This document shows, in pieces, positions 24,073 to 35,999 of a stretch of 64,000 nt of DNA. The stretch is from positions 436,501 to 500,500 of the forward strand of contig JAGTXZ010000002.1 in the NCBI GenBank assembly GCA_018398575.1, written 5' to 3'. A program made the position numbers and the translations under genes. The number at the start of each line of letters is the position of its first letter. Positions within the stretch are counted from its first letter, which is position 1. The notes beneath the pieces were generated by a model, which was not told where the DNA came from, ran no database searches, and was given only the letters and a program-made list of their open reading frames with translations. This DNA is from Ampelomyces quisqualis. Taxonomy: Eukaryota; Ascomycota; Dothideomycetes; Pleosporales; Phaeosphaeriaceae.

Positions 24073-25047
24073 TAATAAGTTGCTTTCTACTCTAGGTAAT
24101 TACTTTAGCCTTAAGGATAACTCTAGAGCTAAGAAGTATAAGATCTATAACGCTTGCATTAAGAGCTTAATCCTAAGCTATACTAACTGCGCTATTAATA
24201 TAGCTTCTATTAAAAGTAAGTCTAAGCACTTGTGTAGTTACTACGTAAGAGCTAGTTAGATATTTAAGTCTACTAGCTTATTTATGCAGTTTAGGTTCTA
24301 AGGCAAGCTACTAAACAATAGTACTTATAGTAACTACTTATTTTCTTCTATAAAAGAGCAGTGTTTAATAAATTGTAAGTAGCTAACGCCTTTTTAGTTA
24401 TTCTTTTTTGTTGTTTCTCTAGAGTTATTTGCTAATTATTTATAGGCGCTCTAGTTATTCTGTATAGCGTTAAAGGTACTAGAGTTGTTAAGCCCTTTTA
24501 TATTACTTCTAGCCTTCTTATTCTTAATAACTTACCTCCTAAGAATTTACGCAATTGCAGTTTGCTAACTCTAGTAAAAAAGCTTAGTAGCTTTAGAGCT
24601 CTAAGTAAGTCTAGTCTACTAGATTTTGCAAAGTTGTTAGCTAAGAAGGCTTGTTAAAGCCTAGACTTTAATACTAGCAAGGTCTCTAAAAACTCTTCTA
24701 AAGCTAGCTATAACTCTAAGGGGCTCTAAAGCACTCTGTCTCTTAGCAAGCGTTGCATTTCTAGTCTATCTATAAAGAGCTATAGAGTTAAGAAGTTACT
24801 TTACAAGAAAGCTTAGTTAGATCCTAAGTTAGCTATAGTTAATAAGAATGTTAAGGAGGATGCTAACAATACTGTTGCTAATAAAGCTTTAGCTTAGCTT
24901 AATATTAGTAGGCCTTTAGCTAGTGCAAAGCGTAGCATTAATAATACTAGCCTAGAAGCTAGTAATAGTAATCTATTAGTTAGAGATGTTAATATAGCTA
25001 CCTTAAGTAATAGCTTAAGTAGTCTAAATAACTCTTCTAACAATTAG
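24073..25047 (+). pseudogene. A-outer antisense accessory frame 1, second part
   Basis: Continues the frame of 13420-14279 after removal of A-inner. It reads through a Lys-, Ser- and Tyr-rich region to about 24530, where the reading frame changes; that point coincides with the edge of the deletion in A-inner, so an intron or an indel is possible. The last part (24541-25047) matches the A-inner remnant and ends at TAG 25045-25047 after a Ser/Asn-rich tail. Stops in between are TAG or TAA. Product unknown. Confidence 0.5.
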
Positions 25048-25819
25048 AGTTTTTTATTATAGATTTTGTTTTTGTAGTAGCTTGCTTATAAAATTAACTC
25101 TTCTCTTTTAACGCATCTTTAGAGTTTATAGCTGTACTAAAGAGTACTACTTTCTTCTTCTTTTATAAAAAAGAGGTTTTCTTTCTTTTCTAATTTTCTA
25201 ATTAACTAACGCTCTATTACTATTGTTTATTGTTTTTTTCTTACCTAACTAGCGTATTGTTAGGCGCGTTATTTTAACCGCGCGTTACCTAAGCTTTATT
25301 AAATCTTTTACTTTACCTTTACTTCTATACTTCTATACTTTCTTTCTAAGCTTGTTAAACTTACCTAGTATAGATTTCTACGCTACTACTTAATATTGCC
25401 TGCTTATTCGCTTTCTGCTGCGCCTAACGCTGCCTCTACCTGCTCCTTAATCTCTTTATAGGTAATAGCCTAGTCCTAAGAGTAGTCTATAGTACTCTTC
25501 TACTCTCTTTCTGTTTAGTAAGGCTACTAAAGCTTTAGCTGTAGTGTATAGGCTGTTGCCTAAGCTACTACTGTTTAGAGAGCTGTCTGCTAAGCCTAAG
25601 GTTGTTAAGAGAATTTCGCTAGCTCTCTAAACTCTCCTAACAACTCTTCTACTGCCTCTACCTAACGCTGCTACCCTAGCTATAATTAATAAGCTTTTTT
25701 AGTAGCTTAAATACGCGTTGCTCTAAAATTTATATCTACGTAGCCTAATTCTGCGTCTATTATACTTGCCTATTACTGTTACTTTAGAGTCTAGTAATAA
25801 GTTCTATAATGTAGTATAG

Positions 25820-27227
25820 TTAATCTCTAGAGATTTGCCTAGTTTCTCTAATAATAGCTTAGGGTTCTTTAACAGTAACCTAGGCTTCTTAGATAATAAC
25901 TTAGGCTTTCCTAAGTTGTCTATTAAAGTTCTAACAACTCCTTAGGCTTATAGTAAGCTAGCTAAGACTTAGAGTATAGGTAATAATAAGCTTTAAACTT
26001 AGATAGCCTAGCATTACACACTAACTTTAACAGCCTTTCTGCCTGCGCCTTAGTCTGTTACTTAGACATCTTCTATAAAACTAATCTTCTTTAGCTATTA
26101 TAGTAATAAGACTTCTAAGCTTTATATCTATAAGAAGGTTACTTCCTCTTATAATACTATCTATAACTAACGTAAGCAGATTCTAAATATCTTGTTAGCT
26201 GTTTTAGACTAATTTATTTATAGTTATAGTAATATTATCTAGCTAAATTACTATTAAGGTTATTGCTTAGCTTTAGCACATGCTTTTTAAGGTTAAGACT
26301 AATAGAAGAAGCTTCTTTCTGCTGCTTGTTAACTGCACTCTATCTTTTAAGCTTATAAAAGAGAGTAGATGTATACTAGCTATCTAGTTTAACTTCTTTA
26401 ATATAAAGACTAATAGAATCTTAGTTAAAGATTATATTTACTTAGGCATAGGCTGCAACTTTCTTAAGAACAACCTAGCTATACTTATTCTATATTACAG
26501 TTAGTCTGCCTGCACATACCTAGACCCTAGCTAGTATAATATTTAGCCTTATAGCTATTGCGCAAAGAGTAATTGCAAATACGCTTTTAGTAAGTGTTAT
26601 AGTATTATTTATAATAGAAAGCAGCTGCTCTATAGTGCTTGCACTAACTACTTCTATAATATAGGCTTCTAGGCTTATTCTTACATAGGTAAGTTGCTAA
26701 CTCTTGTTTAGAAATACTCTTTTTTAGAGATTATTTTAGAATTGCGCTAACATTGTAGTAACTTAGGTAATTTAAAGCAATCTATTAATTAAAATAGCCT
26801 AGACGCTTGCAACATTCTGCTAATGCTGCCTATTTCTGCTATATAGAGTGTAAGAAAATATACATCTTGCTTTTAGTTTCTTGTTTTAACTTACTAGGCT
26901 ACTATAAGGTTTAATTAAAGTTTGTTTGTTTAGAGTAGGCTGCTGCGCAATACAGCTAATAACAAGAACTATTATAGTAGAGAGTCTTGCGTAACTAAAG
27001 AGCTGCTAGAGCTTTCTAATAATAGTAACTCTAATTTTAATCCTAGTTATGCTGTTAAGCTAGATTCTAAATCTTAGTCTAAAGATAAGGCTAGCAAGTC
27101 TATAGATACTGTTGCTAAGAATACTGTTAATAATAGAGATAAGATAGAGGTTAACATTAATATACCTGTTAATGCTAGCAATAATACTACTGCTTCTTCT
27201 AAAGCTTTAGTATATTTAGAAGTTTAG
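25820..27227 (+). pseudogene. A-outer antisense accessory frame 2, Cys-rich
   Basis: The second antisense frame lies between frame 1 and the integrase end. It can be read in one frame from about 25830 to 26230 and in another from 26292 to TAG 27225-27227, with about 15 RIP-type stops; an intron or frameshift lies between. At 26550-26582 it reads Tyr-Ser-Tyr-Cys, six residues, Tyr, where both outer Tyr codons (TAT, TAC) are one RIP transition from Cys, so C-x2-C-x6-C is inferred. More Cys residues follow within 40 codons. The end is Ser/Asn/Asp/Lys-rich, and copy A3 carries the same C-terminal part at 63414-64000. The frame ends tail-to-tail with pol. Function unknown. Confidence 0.55.
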
Positions 27228-27329
27228 GCTTAAATACACTGCAGCGTATTACTAATAGAGCTTCTAAATAGTAAATTTATAGACTAGTTTTAACTGTGTT
27301 GCTTCTAATAGCTAGTAGAATTATTGTAA

Positions 27330-30300
27330 ACTGCGTCTATTATGTACCTTTTTTTACTATCTATTTTTGTTCTTGTAAATGCCTTAAAGCTATTCTTATA
27401 ACTTTGTATTTAGATCTATTAAAGTTTAGGTTTTTAATAATACGCACTCTAACAGCTCTTTAGCGCGTTTCTGCTAATTGTTCTAAATCTAAATTTTTAT
27501 CCTTATCTACCTTAGTAGTATTCTTAAGCCTCTTAGAACTCTAGTGCGCTACTAATTCTCTTACTAGTTGTAGAATATCCTGCCTATAGCTAGAGAGTGC
27601 TTAGTCTCTAGTGTTGTTAGTAGATAGGCTCTAGTTAATAAGCTTTAGGTCTACTTTAGTGCGCTAATAGAACTTCTTTAACCTATTGCCTAGCGTGTAG
27701 CTTTAAAATAGTGCTCTATTAAGCTCCTTAAAGTTATACTACTTCTTCTCTCTAACTTTATATATTCTAAATAGCTCCTGCTATTTTAGAAGGAACTTGC
27801 TAAGCACTAATTAGTTGTTATTATAGTAGGAATTCCTAAGTAAAACTAAGTTGCTAACCTTTAGTTTATCTGCTCTAGTAACTCTGTTCTTATTAAAGTA
27901 GTTCTTGTTATTATTTCTTAGTTAGACTGTTCTAGCAATAGACTCTTGTAACCTAATATCTTTTTTTTTAAATTAATAAGCCTTTATAGCTAAGAGCAAA
28001 GCAGTATTAGTTACTTCTTTCTAGAGTAAGGTCTACTAGGTTAGTATACACAATTTAATAGGCAGTACGTGCTTACAACTATATATAAGAAACGCTAAAG
28101 TCTTTCTAGTTATATACTTAATACTAGTCTAATTAGCCTATAGAACGCAGTCTAAGTAGTTAACCTATATCCTACTAAGATTCTTTAAAGTATCTACTAT
28201 TAGCGCGTGTCCTTGTTTAATTAAGCCTTAACCCTGTAGATAATAGGCGCTAGCTACTACTCTATAGATTTTAAATTGCTGTTATAGGTTAATTAGTAGA
28301 TGCTTGTTTTTAGAGCCTCTATTAACTAAAATTTTAAGTAGTAAGCTCTATTAGCAGAAGACTTTTTGTTCTAGAAACTTAATAATAGATGCTAAGTCTG
28401 CGTTTAATAGAGCTTTAGCTTTAGCCTACTACGTTGTAGTACATTAGGCTACTATAAGAAACTTCTTACCTTTAGCTAAAGGCATATAAACTATGTTTAT
28501 AGATATCTAGCTAAAGAGCATTATTAGAAAAGTTATTAGCTAGAGTTCTTCTTAAACTATTACTAAGGCGTGTACTTAACACTCTAGGTATAACTTAACG
28601 TAGAACTTAACATCTTTATATTACTCTTCTTAATAATAACGCGCCTAAACTTTGTACTATATACCTTTCTTTCTATAGTGTCCTAATTTATTGTGCATAG
28701 CTTTAATAATAGCTAAACGTTTATTAGGTTTATTTATAATTTGCTGCAGTAGGCGCTCTTTAGTTAGTATTAAGAATAGATACCTTTCTCTTACTGTTAA
28801 TCTAAGTGCTCTTCTTGTAAACCTTTTTATTTTAGCTCTTAAAAGACTATTAGGCTAACAGTAGAATAGAATCTAATAAGCTTAAGCCTAAGATTCTTTG
28901 CTATAGGCTTTATCTAATAGTTAGTCTTTAAAGCTAAGATTAGCTTTACAGCTGCTATAACGTAGGTTAGCTACGCGTAGGTATAGAGCAATAGTAAGCT
29001 ATACCAAATTTAAATAAGCGTTAATAAAGTTCTTAATATCTTTCTCTAGCTTATTAGGTAGCTCTTACTCTAGTTTCTTAGGTCTTCTTAAAAGGGCGTT
29101 AGCTACTACGTTTTTCTTGCCTTTAATATAGACTATATTAAATTCTTATATATTAAGAAGCGCTAGCTACTATATAACAAGAGCTTTTAGTAAGTTCGTT
29201 GCACTTTACTAAAGCTGTGCAACTAGCGTCTTTACGTCTGTTTCTATAACAAACTCTACTCTATACAGGTAGGTTTAAAACTTCTTTAGCGCTAGAAGCA
29301 GGGCTTTGTATTTATATTTTCTTAAGTCCTAATTTTGTTTAGACTTAGACTAAACTCTACTTTTGTACTAGATAGGGTGCTAATAACCCTTTAGATCTAG
29401 CTGTATAAGAACTGCGCCTTAACTCTTTTAACTACTATTAACAGATATAATAATTAGAAGTAATAGCTTGTTATAAGAGATAGAGACAAGCGCTAGCGTA
29501 GAATATAGCGCGCGCTTTAATCTATCTATTGCGCTCTACTGTTCTAAGGACTACTTAAAGAGCGCATTTTTGCGTAGTAAGCAGAATAGCAGTTCTGTAA
29601 TAATACTAAAATACTTAATCTATACTCTATAATACACGCATATACTAATAAACATTTAAACGTCTTTTTAGTCTTTGCAGAGCAGCTAGAAGAGTATCTT
29701 CTTAATTTTCTTATAGTTAGAATACTAGCTAGCAGCGTTAACACAATAGCCTACTATAATTATAGACGTATAATAGAAGTCTAATTTATAGCCTAATATT
29801 ATAGCTCTTGCGCGCTTAATATCTGCTAGAACAGCGTCTATATTGTAGAGATACTTTGCAACGTACTTTCTAATACCTAGTTTAGTTTCTATTCTGTTAT
29901 AGTAGGACTTTAGTCTCTTAATATAAATGTTATCTAAGTAAAGTCTGTAGCGCTCTAGAATGTAATCTTAGTATATTTTAGTTATAACGTGTACAAATTT
30001 AGTAACTAAATTTGTTGTACCTATAAGTAGTGTGCACTAGTATACTAGTCTAATAGGTGTATAGAATACTATTATGTCTTAGAAGTTCTTGTGCAGCTCT
30101 ACTTAGTTGTATCCTAAGAAGAAATTAAGCAAGTTTATAAATACGCAACTAGTAAAATCTTTTGCAAATTTATTTAGATTAGGTAGTAAGTTTACATTAC
30201 AAATTATAACCTTATTAATCTTTTGCGCGTTGTTAATAAGCTAATATCCTTTGTCTTTCTTAGCTACTAGAAACTATAGGTTTTAGTATTAACTTCTGCA

Positions 30301-32850
30301 CAGTTTAAGAGCCTCTTAGTTAATCTACTTCTGTACTATTTCAACTACTACTTCTCTAAGTTTTTAGAGAATAGAGAATTAATTAGCTTGCTACGCCTTA
30401 GAAGAAACAGTGTTAATTTTAATTAGAAGTACTACCTTATAGCTAACCTATTCTAATTTACTAAAGTCTTAGGCTAGGGCAGCTTCCTGTTAGTATAGTA
30501 GCTCTTCTAGCATAGCTTGTTCTTGTAGGAGCAGATCTAGAGAAATCTTTATTTTTAACAGGCGTTAAGACGTAAGCCTTATGCCTCTAAAGAACTTTGC
30601 GTATTATAGCTTAAAGTAGCTTAAAAATAGAGCATTCTTCTTATTTAGTACTTGTTAAACGCGCGCACGTTCTTTCTAGTCTTTATATCTACTAATATCT
30701 CTTAGGACTTGTCCTAAGTTATTTACTAGCTAGACCTTTTAAGCTTTTTGCTTGTATAAAGTGCTAACGTTAAAGAAAACATTATTTAATTGTAGATTAG
30801 TTGTGCGCTTTAGCTAAATTGTTATTACTTTAACAGGTAGCTCTTTCTTGCTAGTTACTTTACTAAGCTCTTATTTCTAGAAGCTCTTAGAACTAATATT
30901 AATTCTAAGACTCTAAGAGAGTTGCCTTACAACACTTACTATAATATTCTAAGAGTAATAGCTTACGCTGTTACTAACAAGTATGTATATTCTATTGCTA
31001 TTGCTAATAATAATAGACCTATTAGGCCCCGCGCCTATAGTGCCTACCTCTAGCTACTAGAAGAACTGTGTTTCTAAGGAAATAATTAGTAATAAAGATT
31101 TCTGTTAGAGCTACTCTATTGCTAACTTTATTGCTAGCTAATTATTGCTTAGAGTATTAAGGTTAATTTAAAGCTGTATTAAGTTTAATTAATAGTCCTA
31201 GTCTAGCTGTATAATAGGTTTAGATAGGAGTAAAACGCTAGCAATTACACTCCTCTAACGTTTCCTACAAAAGGCCTAGAGTAGAGACCTAGTATGTTAA
31301 TCCAATTGCCTCTTGTATATACAAATCTTATACTATGCTTACTATCCTTACTAAAGATTTAGTAGTAAGTTAGCTATTAGTAGCGTACTTAATTCTAGCT
31401 TAAGCGTCTGTTAGAAAGAGATTGCCTAAGATAATTAGATTTGTGCACTTCTTAAGGATAAAGAAGCTAGTATAGATTTCAATTCTTTTAATAGTAATAG
31501 GCACTTTCTATATAATGCCTAAGAACTCTTTAGTTAACCTGTTTACTGCTACTATCTTTGCAGTCCTTATACTCTTTAGTAAAAACGTAATTAGAAGTAT
31601 AGCTTGTTCTACTATTTCTCTTTTTATAGTGTTAAGCTCTGCACTAGAGTTAATAAGGCTAAGAAACTAGGTCCTCTTAATGTTAATAGGTACTTTTAGG
31701 CACTTCCTCCTAAGGTGCTCTACGCCTAAGGCTTAATTATACTTCTTCTAACAGTAAGTAGGCTTGCAGAAGTCCTTGTTAGTAGTAAGCTTAAGGCCTA
31801 GTCCTTTATTACGTTAGATATACCTTTTAATCTAGCTAATCTCTAGGTTTAACTAGTGTTTAGCATTAATACTAAAGCACTTACTTACTTTTCTGTTTAC
31901 TGCCTTAACTAGCACATAGTCTAGAAGTAAGCTCTAGGTTAGCAAGTTAACACTAGTTTTTATAGTAGGTTAGTCTTTATCTAAGTCTTTGTTAGCGCTT
32001 TTAACTGTTATGTAGCGTGTTAGGGCAACTAAAAGGTCTTTAAACTTAGCTAGCGTATAGCTTACTTAGAATAGCTTCTTCTTAACTTCTAGCATGTTAC
32101 TAATAATAGTCTTAAGCAGTAATAGAACTAGAGTGTTAAGAATGCGCTAAATAACTAATTAAGCGTTAGCCTTAAACTTCTAGACTAGCTACTACTTCTT
32201 TAGGTTCTTTTCTTTTTGCTCTACTGCGTAAGTAGGCTTTAACAGCCCTTTAGTTAGTTAGGTAACCTCTTCTATTTCTATATCTTCTAATTTCTTATTA
32301 CTTGCGAATTAAACTAAGTAGTCTTGTCCTAACTTTTTACTTATAAAGTAGCTGTTATTTCTGTCCTTATAGCCTCTTAAGTGTAGGATCCTATTAACTA
32401 GCTTCTAAGGTAGCTTCTAAACTTAAATCTAACTATATATAGGCTAACTGTTACTACGCTTTACTTAGTTTTAGCTAATAACTGCAGCTAATACTAAGCT
32501 GCTGTTAGTAAGAAGTTTCTTAGATTTAGCTGTAAGGCAGTCTAACATGTCCTAATACTTGTTATAGTTTACTTCTAACAGTACTTCTAAGGTGTTAGGC
32601 ACTAGCTGTATAGAAACTGCGTTGTTCTTAATAGGAATAGAAAGACTAGGTCTGCCTATAAATTTAGATTTAACTTTAAGAGGGTTAACGTTACGTTTTA
32701 AAAAGCGCCTCTTAATCTTAGCTAAAATAGTCTTAGCCTATTATGCGTTGCTAAGGCTAGTAACTCTGCCCTATAGATTGTTAGGCATCTTCTATTAGAG
32801 CATATTGCGTTTGTTAAGGAAGCACTAGCTATTAGTAATAAAGCCTTTTA
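27330..32850 (-). pseudogene. pol: A-outer pol: protease, RT, RNase H, integrase
   Basis: Same layout as in A-inner: integrase about 27400-28900, RNase H about 29050-29700, RT about 29750-30550, protease about 31340-31710, read on the minus strand. It aligns along its length with 16200-21690, with differences mostly C/T or G/A. No chromodomain follows the integrase. All frames are interrupted. Confidence 0.8.
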
Positions 32851-33847
32851 GTGTTAGGTAGTTCTGCTTTAAATATCTAGTCTTATTACAAACCTAACAA
32901 TTTATTCTAAAGCTACTTAGTAGTCTTCTGCTAGAACGTTTCTGCTAGTAACTCTAATTGTTGTTTAAGTAGCTATAGTTCTAGCTGTTACGCTAATAGT
33001 TGTTATTCTTCTATACTTACTGCTGTTGCCTATAGTTCTAATAGCTCTAGTTCTATAGAGCTAGCTAAGGTATATATAGTTGCAGGGCTTCTAATTGCTT
33101 TTTAGTTTGCTTACAAACTAAGGCATAAATAACTAGATTGTTTATAAGCTCTGCTTTGCAAGAAGTCTATTACATACTCTATAGCTACTACTTAATAGTT
33201 ATTTAGTTAAGCCTAAGCTATAGTATCTTATTTATAAGGTTATCTACTTTGTTCTTTATAGGCGCTGCGCTAAAAAGAGCTTGCTTGCGCTAGTTTCTAG
33301 ATAAGGTGCTCTTTGTTAGCAACTAAAGAGTAGCAGGTTAAAAGTTTGTTTTTAGCTTAATTCTAGGTTTAAAGTTGTTTTGTTGCAGTAGGGCTAATAG
33401 TTATTTAGCTACTAGTTCTACTTTAAACTCTACCTTTAGTTTAAAGGCTTTTATAGCTTCTGCTAGATTTAACATATGCGCTTCTTTCTTTACTTCTAGG
33501 CGCTTTACTAGATAGTCTTAGATCTTTTTATACTTAAAGTCCTTTAAAGTATCTGTTTTTAGGCTAAACTTCTCTAGGATCTTTATTGCGTGTTAGAGTA
33601 GCAGTCCCTTAACAAGGTAGTAGCTACAATAGTTTTTATTAATAGTACCTGCTTTTATATACCTTTTACTGCAGATTTAAAAGTTCTACAGGTAGTCTCT
33701 AATCTTTAGGTCTAATCTTATTTAGTACTAACCTAGCTAGTGTTTAAAGTACTATACACGCTCTTTCTATTAACCTTTATTATTATTTCTAAAGCGTTGT
33801 TAAAGGCTATTGCAAAGCTCTCTCTACAAGTAGTTATTCTAGGCTTT
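32851..33847 (-). pseudogene. gag: A-outer gag, C-terminal part
   Basis: The distal part of gag, including the zinc-knuckle region, matches A-inner 21700-22690. It breaks at 33847 where B1 is inserted; GCTTT at 33843-33847 is the target duplication. The N-terminal part continues at 40945. Confidence 0.7.
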
Positions 33848-34147
33848 TGTAACAGGCACATGCAAACACATGTTACATCTAATACCCTATAAAGGCTTAG
33901 TAACAGATTATGCAAGAGATAGTAGAAGTAGTACTAAAAGCGCTCTAAATTAGCTCTAACTTAGTTGCTACTTTAACTATAAATATAAGCCTATTGCATT
34001 AGATAGAAGACAAGTTTTCCTTGTCCTTCTGTACAAGATCTATAGGTGTATAGCCTATCTAGAATCTCTAATACAATACGCACTCCTATATACCTCTAAT
34101 ACATATCTAATTTAATTCTAATAGCTGTACCTACCTGCGTTGTTACA
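33848..34147 (+). repeat. B1 5' LTR
   Basis: 300 bp with TGTAAC and GTTACA ends. The first 30 bases (33848-33877) form an inverted repeat, TGTAACA against TGTTACA. A second hairpin, GACAAG with CTTGTC, lies near 34010-34025. Several CpA dinucleotides survive. Confidence 0.92.
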
Positions 34148-34599
34148 TTACAAGAAAAACTTCGTCCCGCTAGTAATAGCATTTAGATAATATTGCAGTT
34201 TACTTTTGAAAAGATTACGTTAAAACGTCTAGAACTCTATCCAAATTAGATCTGTTTGTAACCTTAAATCTATTAAACACAGTTAAGATCTCTTAGATCT
34301 TCTAACAGCTAAAGCCTTTAGGTTTAGATCTTTCTATTAACACATAGTTAGGATTACTTTAGTAAAAGTTGCGTTTAGCGCTACAATAGAAACTTAGAGA
34401 CTATTAATAACCTAGGAGTATTAGAGGCAACGCTAATAACTCCCCCTAAAGAACTAACTTTAGGAGCCTTCCTCTAAGACAACTCTGTATTAACTGTAAC
34501 AACCTAGTAATAGAGTGCTAAAGTAAAAAAGACAGACACTAAGGAATTAAGAGACAGACCCTCTTAGCCTAGAGCTGCACCAAATCTGACCCCTGCATA

Positions 34600-35692
34600 A
34601 ATAGAGGTTAATTAATTACAACAAGAACTAAAACAGGTGTTAGCAGAAATTAATTCTCTTAAGAAAGGACTAACTCTGTTAGTAGGACTAGACAAGCCTC
34701 TACCTACTACTAAAACCCTCTAGAACCTCTCTGCGCCTTGCTGTTTATCTAACAGCTTTATATCTAAGTACTTATATTGCTATAAAGGCTCTTGCTAACT
34801 TTAACAATTAGAGAAGACGCCTAATATAGATAATCTTAGTAATAGAAAAGATTCTACCTTCTGCTAATAGCAGGCCTCTATCTAGGATTAACTTGAAATT
34901 AACTTAGATTACTATCAGACTAAAAGATAACGCATAGCCTTAGTATAGGGCTACACTATAGGATTAGCTAAGGGCTATCTTAAGCTTTAATATTTATTAG
35001 ATACTAATTAAGAGTAGTTCTAGAACGCTAAGCAAATAATTAAGCTACTTAAGTTCTACTTTATTACAGGCAACAAGATAGCTAAAAGCTGTATAGCGTT
35101 TAATTAATTACAGATAACAAAAGAGGAAACGTTCCCTTTATTTAAAGCTAGGTTTCTAAGTTCTGCAGTTAAGGAACAAGTACCTCCTTTAGAGTAGTTT
35201 TACTACTTATAGACAAAAATTACGCTAGGACTACAAGCCCCTAACCTAGGATTCAGGCACTAATAGAAGAACTTATTTGATTAGATAGTAGAACACTTTA
35301 CTGCCTATAATATAGAGTAGAAGAACAATCCTAACCTAAGTATGTTACTAGCTACTGCTAAATTGCTAACTAGGTAGGCCCTGCAAACTAATTTAGAGCC
35401 AAATTAGACTACTACCTCTAGCGCCCTAATATATTCTGTGCTAGCCTATTAATTTATAATAGTGCGCCTTCCTACAAAGACCCCTAAGCTAGACTAATAG
35501 AAGACTCTTAGTAGTTGCTATAATTGCAGTAAGCTAGAACACTACTCTAGCAACTGCACAAAACCTTGTATGCGTTAGATTAAAGCTGTAGAAGTAGATA
35601 AGTTTAAAGATGCTTAAGAGCAACCTAACTAGAAGGTATATTATATAGGAAACAGAAGCGCCTAGGAGAATACTCCTCTCTAGGCCTAAGCT
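34600..35692 (+). pseudogene. gag: B1 gag with intact CCHC codons
   Basis: After a coiled-coil-like start (LQQELKQVL, INSLKKGL) the frame runs through a gag core to a zinc knuckle at 35516-35557, CYNCSKLEHYSSNC, in which all four ligands remain. Stops are TAG or TAA, around two dozen. The protein would form the particle and bind RNA. The true start lies upstream and is unclear. Confidence 0.75.
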
Positions 35693-35999
35693 GTTACAAT
35701 CTATTCTACCTTAACCTTTCTTATTTGTTTTGTAGTTCCTATTTCCTTATACCTACGCTTTTCTATAACTAGAGTATTAGTTTACGCCTTAACACTCTTG
35801 TTAACACTAGTGCTTAAGGGTTTCTATTTTTAAATTTACAAATTGTTTTATCTGTTTCTAAAGCCTTACAGTAACCTATCTAGAAGCTTTCCTTCTAGGT
35901 TTAAGTACGTAGTTTTAAGGATTAGATTACTTCTTTAGTTACTTAATATATTTAACTACACTTAAATATTAATAGCTAAAAGATTTTAAACTGTTAATT

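Noticed and set aside
29544..33915. Short frames at 29544-29744 and 33733-33915 (minus) and 32592-32798 (plus)
   Set aside because: The first is an alternative frame in the RT/RNase H region of A-outer, the second straddles the B1 LTR junction, and the third is the antisense shadow of the linker.
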